A stretch of 21,603 nt of DNA from Gemmatimonadota bacterium (GTDB lineage Bacteria > Latescibacterota > UBA2968 > UBA8231). The notes under the pieces are model-generated. The model saw only the letters and a list, made by a program, of their open reading frames with translations. It did not search any database and was not told where the DNA came from. How positions within the stretch are numbered: position 1 is the stretch's first letter; every line of letters starts with the position of its first letter. Positions 16,713 to 21,603 of the stretch are shown here, piece by piece. Location: NCBI GenBank assembly GCA_026706505.1, contig JAPOYQ010000888.1, positions 1 to 21,603 on the forward strand. The letters run 5' to 3'. The position numbers were made by a program, and so were the translations under genes.

Positions 16713-16753
16713 AGCATGACACTGAGAAGCAGAGCACCAGCACTTGTCATGCT
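16713..16753. repeat. Inverted repeat between convergent genes
   Basis: AGCATGACA (16713-16721) is perfectly repeated in inverse as TGTCATGCT (16745-16753) around a 23-nt loop. The loop region also has direct repeats AAGCAGAGCA (16707-16716 and 16727-16736). It sits between convergent genes and might aid termination on both strands, but there is no T-run, so it is not a clear intrinsic terminator. Confidence 0.4.
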
Positions 16754-16773
16754 GAGCGGAGCGAAGCATCTCA
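16744..16773. repeat. Dispersed intergenic repeat-like sequence (TGTCATGCTGAGCGGAGCGA)
   Basis: The stretch TTGTCATGCTGAGC, GGAGCGAAGCATCTCAG resembles a repeat I recall from the intergenic DNA of many environmental bacteria (TGTCATGCTGAGCGAAGCGA-type). It has complementary ATGCT and AGCAT arms. Only one copy is visible here, so repetitiveness in this genome is untested. Confidence 0.5.
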
Positions 16774-16795
16774 GACCACCTCTACTGTCGCGTAC

Positions 16796-18007
16796 TTAGG
16801 CCGCCAGAATCTTCTCGTACACCGCCATCCGCTCGCCCTCGCGCTCTGCTGGATCGGCTAGCTTAAGCCAAACCGCCTGATCCTTTTTGCCCGCAGCAAC
16901 GTTCTGCACGGCCCCCGCTTCCTCTGGCTTGAGCCCGCTCCAAATCACCTCGCCATCCTGTAAAAAGACGTACTTGTCAGCGTGGGCGTCCAAAATCCGC
17001 TCACTGTGGTCGCGGTAAAAAAGTGCCTGCTCGCTGGCCGTCTGCCGCAACCGAGCGATCTGCTCCGGCGGGTCGGCTTCCGCCGAGTCAAATTCAGCTA
17101 CCGGCGGCGTCAGTCCCTCCATGACAAAGTCGATTTCGTCCAGATCCACCGTCCCGAAACCGTGCTCGGCAGCCACCGCCACCGGGCTGCGGTCGCGGCG
17201 GAAGGGCGGCGTTGGCCAATCGAGCCGGGGATCTGTGCCCATCAGGTACGAGCCGCAAGCGTCAGTGGCAATGACGTGGTCACCGGCGACTAAGCAATCG
17301 GCGATCCGGCCCTCGCCGCCCCACTCCATGCGCGCCTGACCAGTCAGCCCGTCGATGATGTTGAGACAGGGTTGGGCAATCAGTCCCAAATCGGGCAGGA
17401 CATACGAGAGACGGATGACGTGGTGGAAGTACGTACGCAAGCGACCGTGCGGCGGGATCGGCGGCAGCCCAAAGAGGTTTTTCAGGCACAGAGTAATGCC
17501 CATAAAACCGTGGTTTTTCATCTTGGCCAGCGAGACAAAGGCGTCGGCCTCACCCAAGGCGGCTGAAAGCTGGTACTCGGAAAACATGATCCCACCACCG
17601 GGCACTTTGTAGCGCTCAAAGGGCGGGTCGCCAGCCTCGACGTATTCGACGCCGAATTCCTCTAAGATCGGCCTAGCGTTAAAATCATCACCCGGACGCT
17701 CGCCCGGTGGCGCGGCGCTGGTGTCGAGCGCGAAGATCTCCGCGTCGCTGCGCTCCCGCAAAAGCCGCAACGCGGCCCGCATCACGTCGTCGTCCACCAA
17801 TTCCTGCCGCCGCCCGCCGATCCGGCGGATATTATTGGTGCGCATCTGCATGTTGATCTTGATGCCGATCCGCCGCGCCTTTTCGATCTTGGCCCACGAC
17901 CGGTGCAAAGGCGCGGTGATTTCCACCAGCCGGTCGTAGATCTCATCCAGCGACGCTTGGTGGCTACAGTGGGTCGCGCGGACGGTGTAATCTTTCTGAT
18001 TGCTCAT
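16796..18007 (-). CDS. DUF362 domain protein
   Basis: A 403-residue protein of the DUF362 family. The core shows KARRIGIKINMQ, FVSLAKMKNHGFMGITLCLK and KNLFGLPPIPP, which is the typical K-x-KxH-G-T-KN arrangement, and GDHVIATDACGSYLMGTDP in the second half. I see no ferredoxin-type CxxCxxC cluster, which some relatives carry at the C-terminus, and no signal peptide. The function is not established for this group. The start at 18007 (MSNQKDYTV) has GGGAGGAG just upstream; the frame is open to 18046, but the extra residues lack a ribosome site. It is convergent with the DUF4380-like gene and divergent from the propeller gene at 18135. Confidence 0.85.
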   Translation of the reverse strand: MSNQKDYTVRATHCSHQASLDEIYDRLVEITAPLHRSWAKIEKARRIGIKINMQMRTNNIRRIGGRRQELVDDDVMRAALRLLRERSDAEIFALDTSAAPPGERPGDDFNARPILEEFGVEYVEAGDPPFERYKVPGGGIMFSEYQLSAALGEADAFVSLAKMKNHGFMGITLCLKNLFGLPPIPPHGRLRTYFHHVIRLSYVLPDLGLIAQPCLNIIDGLTGQARMEWGGEGRIADCLVAGDHVIATDACGSYLMGTDPRLDWPTPPFRRDRSPVAVAAEHGFGTVDLDEIDFVMEGLTPPVAEFDSAEADPPEQIARLRQTASEQALFYRDHSERILDAHADKYVFLQDGEVIWSGLKPEEAGAVQNVAAGKKDQAVWLKLADPAEREGERMAVYEKILAA

Positions 18008-18059
18008 AGCTCCTCCCGATTGTGAATGGACTTGGACAAGTTGCACATCTAGCCGCCGA

Positions 18060-18089
18060 TTGACAAGAATTGGTGGCGCTCTTTATGTA
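18060..18089 (+). promoter_or_regulatory. Candidate promoter for the propeller gene pair
   Basis: A perfect TTGACA (18060-18065) is followed after an 18-bp spacer by TATGTA (18084-18089), a weak -10 box. Transcription would start about 40 nt before the GTG at 18135. It lies in the 127-nt divergent spacer between the DUF362 and propeller genes. Confidence 0.35.
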
Positions 18090-18134
18090 CTTAAGAACGT
18101 TTAACCTCCACTCTCGCCCTACCAAGGACTAGCC

Positions 18135-20297
18135 GTGTCCAACCTCCGCCTGCAACTTCCTTGCGCCCTTCTCGGCCTCCTGCTCGCCGCTTCCAGTGCC
18201 TATCCAGCCGACTGGCCCTCCTGGCGCGGCCCGACGCAAAACGGCGTCTCCGAGGAAACGGGCCTCGTCGCATCTTGGTCGCCCATCTGGCACGCCGAAT
18301 TCACCGGCCGCTCGACCCCCATCGTCCTCGATGGCCGAGTCTTTGTCATCGGTCGTCGCGGCGAGGACATCTTGCACGAAGGCATCGTCGCCGCCTTTGA
18401 CGCCCAAGACGGCACCCTGCTCTGGGAACACGCCTACAACATCTTCCACACCACCATCCCCTTCAACCGCGTCGGCTGGGCCAGCCTCGCCGGCGACCCA
18501 GAGACCGGCTACATCTATGCCCATACTGTCAGCGGACTATTTCTCTGCTTTGACCGCGACGGCAAGGTCGTCTGGTCCCGCTCTCTGACTGAGGAATTCG
18601 GGCGCATCTCCGGCTATGGCGGTCGCGTTCACACGCCCGTCGTCGATGAAGACCTCGTCATCATCAGCTATCTCAGCTCCAATTGGGGCAGCCACACGCC
18701 GGGCCGCCACCGCTACTTCGCCTTTGACAAGCGCAGCGGCGAACTCGTCTGGATCGCCACCCCGGGGGGCCGGCCGCTCGACACCACGTACTCCGTGCCC
18801 ATCGTCGCCACTATCAACGGCGTCCGCCTGCTCATCGGCGGCAACGCCGACGGCTCCATCTATGCCATAAAAATCCGCACCGGCGAGACTGTGTGGGGAT
18901 TCAAACTCAGCCGTCGCGGCATCAATTCTTCGGTCGTCGTCGCTGGCGATAAGGTGTACGCAGCCCACAGCGAGGAAAACCTAGACAACACCTCCCTCGG
19001 CCGCGTCGTGTGCATCGACGCCACCGGCCGAGGCGACGTTACAAACACGCACGAGGTCTGGCGCTACGACGGCGTCTTCGCCGGCTATAGCAGCCCAGTC
19101 GTCCACGACGGCCGCTTGTACATCACCGACAACTCGGCCAACATCCACGCGCTCGACGCCGAGACCGGCCAAGTCCACTGGGTTCACAACATCGGCACTG
19201 TCGGCAAAGGGTCTCCCGTGCTGGCCGATGGCCGGCTCTACGCGCCAGAGGTCAATGGCCGCTTTGCCATCGTCGCCTCCGGCCGCGACACCGCCGAGAC
19301 CCTCGACCTCGCCGAGATTGCAATGCCCGACGGCCGGCCCGCCGAATTGTTCGGCTCGCCAGCCGTAGCCTATGGCCGCATCTACCTTTCCACCGAGGCT
19401 GGCGTTTACTGTCTCGGCGACCCAGAGGCGCAGTTCAAAGTTTCAGTAACCGCAGCCAACTATCCGCGCGAGCAAGCTGCCCCAGACGGAACACCGGCGC
19501 ACCTGCAAATCATCCCCGCCGAAGTCGTCGCCCAGCCTGGAACTCGTGTGCCGTTCCGCGTCCGAGCCTTCGACGCGCACGGTCGCCTGATCGGCACGGT
19601 AGAAGCCGAGTGGTCGCTCTCCGGTCCAGTCGGCCAACTGGACGGTAATACGCTTGTCCTCGCAGACGCACCCAGCGGCGGCAAAATCGTCGCCAGCGCT
19701 GGCGAATTGACCGCCGAGGTGCGCATCGCCGTGTTACCCCCGCCGACCTACAGCGAAGACTTCGAGGGCTTCGCCGTTGACGCCTCACCGGCTTGGATCG
19801 GCACGGGTACCAAATTCAAGGTGCGCGAAATGGAAGGCAACAAGGTGCTGGTCAAGCCGCCCGCCGCCCGCGGCCTGCACCGCGCCAACACCTACATCGG
19901 CGCGCCCGCCATGACCGGCTACGCCATCCAAGCCGACCTGCTCGGCACCAAAAAGCGCCGCGCCGTCCCCGACATGGGCCTGATCGCAAATCGCTACACT
20001 CTCGACCTGATGGGCTACCACCAGCAGTTGCAGATCCGCACTTGGGCCGCCGAACTGCGGATGGCCAAAACCGTGCCCTTCGCTTGGGAAACCGGCGTCT
20101 GGTACACCATGAAGATGCAGGTGGAAATCGAGGGCGATATGGCCCATATCCGCGGCAAAGTCTGGCCTCGCGATGAGCCAGAGCCAGCTAGGTGGAGCAT
20201 CCAAGCGGTCGATCCCCTGCCCAATCGCAGCGGCAGCCCCGGACTCTACGGCTATTCTCCCGCTGAAATCTACTACGACAACCTAAAGGTTTGGTAA
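18135..20297 (+). CDS. Secreted PQQ-like beta-propeller protein with C-terminal beta-sandwich domains
   Basis: A 720-residue exported protein. Residues 1-25 are a Sec signal (LRLQLPCALLGLLLAASS core; cleavage probable at AYPA-DW). Residues 26-430 are beta-propeller blades with recurring tryptophan-docking-like strands: GTLLWEHAYN (93-102), GKVVWSRSL (143-151), GELVWIATPG (202-211), GETVWGFKLS (250-259), EVWRYDG and GQVHWVHNIG (345-354). Such blades are named for PQQ enzymes, but cofactor binding is not shown. About 432-535 looks like an Ig-like beta domain, and 538-720 (YSEDFEGF to YYDNLKVW) a concanavalin-like sandwich. AAGGA lies 6 nt before the GTG start. The stop codon overlaps the start of the next propeller gene by 1 nt (TAATG). 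Confidence 0.9.
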   Translation: MSNLRLQLPCALLGLLLAASSAYPADWPSWRGPTQNGVSEETGLVASWSPIWHAEFTGRSTPIVLDGRVFVIGRRGEDILHEGIVAAFDAQDGTLLWEHAYNIFHTTIPFNRVGWASLAGDPETGYIYAHTVSGLFLCFDRDGKVVWSRSLTEEFGRISGYGGRVHTPVVDEDLVIISYLSSNWGSHTPGRHRYFAFDKRSGELVWIATPGGRPLDTTYSVPIVATINGVRLLIGGNADGSIYAIKIRTGETVWGFKLSRRGINSSVVVAGDKVYAAHSEENLDNTSLGRVVCIDATGRGDVTNTHEVWRYDGVFAGYSSPVVHDGRLYITDNSANIHALDAETGQVHWVHNIGTVGKGSPVLADGRLYAPEVNGRFAIVASGRDTAETLDLAEIAMPDGRPAELFGSPAVAYGRIYLSTEAGVYCLGDPEAQFKVSVTAANYPREQAAPDGTPAHLQIIPAEVVAQPGTRVPFRVRAFDAHGRLIGTVEAEWSLSGPVGQLDGNTLVLADAPSGGKIVASAGELTAEVRIAVLPPPTYSEDFEGFAVDASPAWIGTGTKFKVREMEGNKVLVKPPAARGLHRANTYIGAPAMTGYAIQADLLGTKKRRAVPDMGLIANRYTLDLMGYHQQLQIRTWAAELRMAKTVPFAWETGVWYTMKMQVEIEGDMAHIRGKVWPRDEPEPARWSIQAVDPLPNRSGSPGLYGYSPAEIYYDNLKVW

Positions 20298-21603
20298 TGA
20301 CTATAGCTATTTGCCTCATCCTCGCCCTAACCGCTTCCGCCAATGCCCAAACCGCCATGTGGGGCGGCTCGCCGGGGCGCAACCAAGTCTCAGACGAGAA
20401 AAACCTTCCCATCTCTTGGGACACCGAGACCGGCACAAACGTCAAATGGCGCGCCACACTCGGCTCGCAGACTTACGCCGGCCCCCTGATCGCCGGCGAC
20501 AAAATTTTCGTCGGCACCAACAACCAAGCCGAGCGCGACCCCAACCACAAGGGTGACCGCGGCGTGGTCATGGCCTTCTCCTTAGAGGACGGCACTTTCC
20601 TCTGGCAAATCGCCCATCCCAAACTGCCGGCCGGCCGCGTCAACGACTGGCCGCAACAGGGCGTCTGCTCCACCCCTTATGTCGAAGGCGATCGCCTCTA
20701 CTACGTCTCCAACCGCGCCGAAGTCGTCTGCCTCGACACCGAGGGCTTCCGCGACGGCGAAAACGACGGCCCCATCGCCGACGAGACCGCCACCGCGCCC
20801 ACCAACGCGGATCTCATCTGGAAATTCGACATGATCGCCGAGTTGGACGTCTTCCCCCACAACCTCGCCACCAGCTCGCCCATAGGTGTGGACGGTCGCC
20901 TCTTCGCCCTGACCAGCAACGGCGTGGACGAGGGCCACATCCACATCCCGGCCCCCTTTGCCCCCAGCTTCATCGCCCTCGACCTGAAGAGCGGCGACCT
21001 CCTCTGGGACAGCGACCTACCCGGCGACCAGATTCTGCACGGCCAGTGGGCTAACCCCGCCTACGGCAAAGCAGGTGGCCGCAAGCAGGTGATCTTTCCC
21101 GGCGGCGACGGCTGGGTCTATGCCCTCGCACCCGATACCGGCGAACTGATCTGGAAATTCGACTGCAACCCCAAGGATTCGGTCTGGGAATTGGGCGGCC
21201 GTGGCACCCGCAACAACCTCGTCTCCACGCCCGTCTTCCACGACGGCGTGGTCTATATCGGCGTCGGCCAAGACCCCGAGCACGGCGAGGGCGAGGGCCA
21301 CCTGTGGGCCATTGACGCCAGCGGCACCGGCGACATCACCGAGACAGGCGCAATCTGGCACTTCGGCGACAAAAACTACAACCGCACCATCTCCACCGTC
21401 GCCATTGCCGACGGCCTGCTCTACGCCGCCGACCTAAGCGGCTTCGTCTATTGCCTCGACGCCAAGACCGGCACCCACCACTGGACCCACGATACCTTCG
21501 CCGCGATCTGGGGCTCGCCCTTTGTCGCCGACGGCAAGGTCTATATCGGCGACGAGGACGGCGACGTCGACGTGCTCAAGGCCAGCAAAACGTTCGAATT
21601 ACT
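20297..21603 (+). CDS. PQQ-like beta-propeller protein, cut off at the right edge
   Basis: The frame from ATG 20297 stays open for 435 codons to the window edge, so the protein is incomplete. Residues 1-17 (MTIAICLILALTASANA) form a Sec signal with cleavage near ANA-QT. The rest shows WGGSPGRNQ-type opening and repeated blade strands: GTFLWQIAHP, ADLIWKFDM, GDLLWDSDLP, GELIWKFDC, GAIWHFGD, GTHHWTHDT, with PGGDGWVYALAP and AADLSGFVYCLDAKTG between them. This is a tandem relative of the preceding gene, with similar blades but no shared extra domains visible yet. The ATG overlaps the previous stop (TAATG), so translation is probably coupled. Function unknown; related proteins act outside the cytoplasm. 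Confidence 0.88.
   Translation, partial: MTIAICLILALTASANAQTAMWGGSPGRNQVSDEKNLPISWDTETGTNVKWRATLGSQTYAGPLIAGDKIFVGTNNQAERDPNHKGDRGVVMAFSLEDGTFLWQIAHPKLPAGRVNDWPQQGVCSTPYVEGDRLYYVSNRAEVVCLDTEGFRDGENDGPIADETATAPTNADLIWKFDMIAELDVFPHNLATSSPIGVDGRLFALTSNGVDEGHIHIPAPFAPSFIALDLKSGDLLWDSDLPGDQILHGQWANPAYGKAGGRKQVIFPGGDGWVYALAPDTGELIWKFDCNPKDSVWELGGRGTRNNLVSTPVFHDGVVYIGVGQDPEHGEGEGHLWAIDASGTGDITETGAIWHFGDKNYNRTISTVAIADGLLYAADLSGFVYCLDAKTGTHHWTHDTFAAIWGSPFVADGKVYIGDEDGDVDVLKASKTFEL

Overview
The window is a GC-rich, gene-dense piece of bacterial chromosome. All ten gaps between genes are short (the longest, about 164 nt, is 13470-13633), so there is no gene-free stretch over 300 bases, and I see no tRNA, rRNA or CRISPR array. 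It carries a proteasome-associated AAA ATPase (Mpa/ARC) and a Dop-family pupylation enzyme, together with Gfo/Idh/MocA oxidoreductases, an M81 (MlrC-like) protein, a hydroxypyruvate-isomerase-like protein, a TauD-family dioxygenase, DUF362, DUF4380-like and PQQ-type propeller proteins. This mixture is unlike Actinobacteria, the classic pupylation phylum. It fits an uncultivated environmental lineage of the FCB/PVC type, with Latescibacterota my best guess. That assignment is inference from gene content, not proof.

Region 1 (1-7744, all minus strand) is a seven-gene run read right to left: a phosphodiester glycosidase-like lipoprotein, a malate/L-lactate dehydrogenase-family oxidoreductase, a Gfo/Idh/MocA oxidoreductase, signal peptidase I (lepB), the proteasome-type ATPase (mpa/arc), dop, and a beta-helix protein that runs off the left edge. 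Genes touch or overlap at three junctions. The beta-helix start sits in an ATGA overlap with dop, behind a strong Shine-Dalgarno. Pup, PafA and the 20S proteasome subunits are not seen in the window; they could lie beyond the left edge.

Region 2 (7878-13503, plus strand) holds a second Gfo/Idh/MocA gene, cysS, an M81-family protein, a hydroxypyruvate-isomerase-like gene and a TauD/TfdA dioxygenase, closed by a clear intrinsic terminator. The last three look like small-molecule catabolism. Region 3 (13504-14616) is a self-contained Xre/MbcA/ParS-RES toxin-antitoxin module with its own promoter and a dyad operator. Region 4 (14734-16699) pairs an AcuI/YhdH-type reductase with a secreted DUF4380-like protein. 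Region 5 contains a convergent DUF362 gene (16796-18007, minus). From a divergent spacer, two secreted PQQ-like beta-propeller proteins then run to the right edge, the second being cut off. Two short sequences (12621-12644 and 16744-16773) resemble dispersed intergenic repeats seen in many environmental genomes.

The most interesting part is the mpa-dop-beta-helix end: a proteasome ATPase whose C-terminus reads GQVI rather than GQYL, a Dop-type enzyme with no visible Pup, and a translationally coupled beta-helix protein without a signal peptide.
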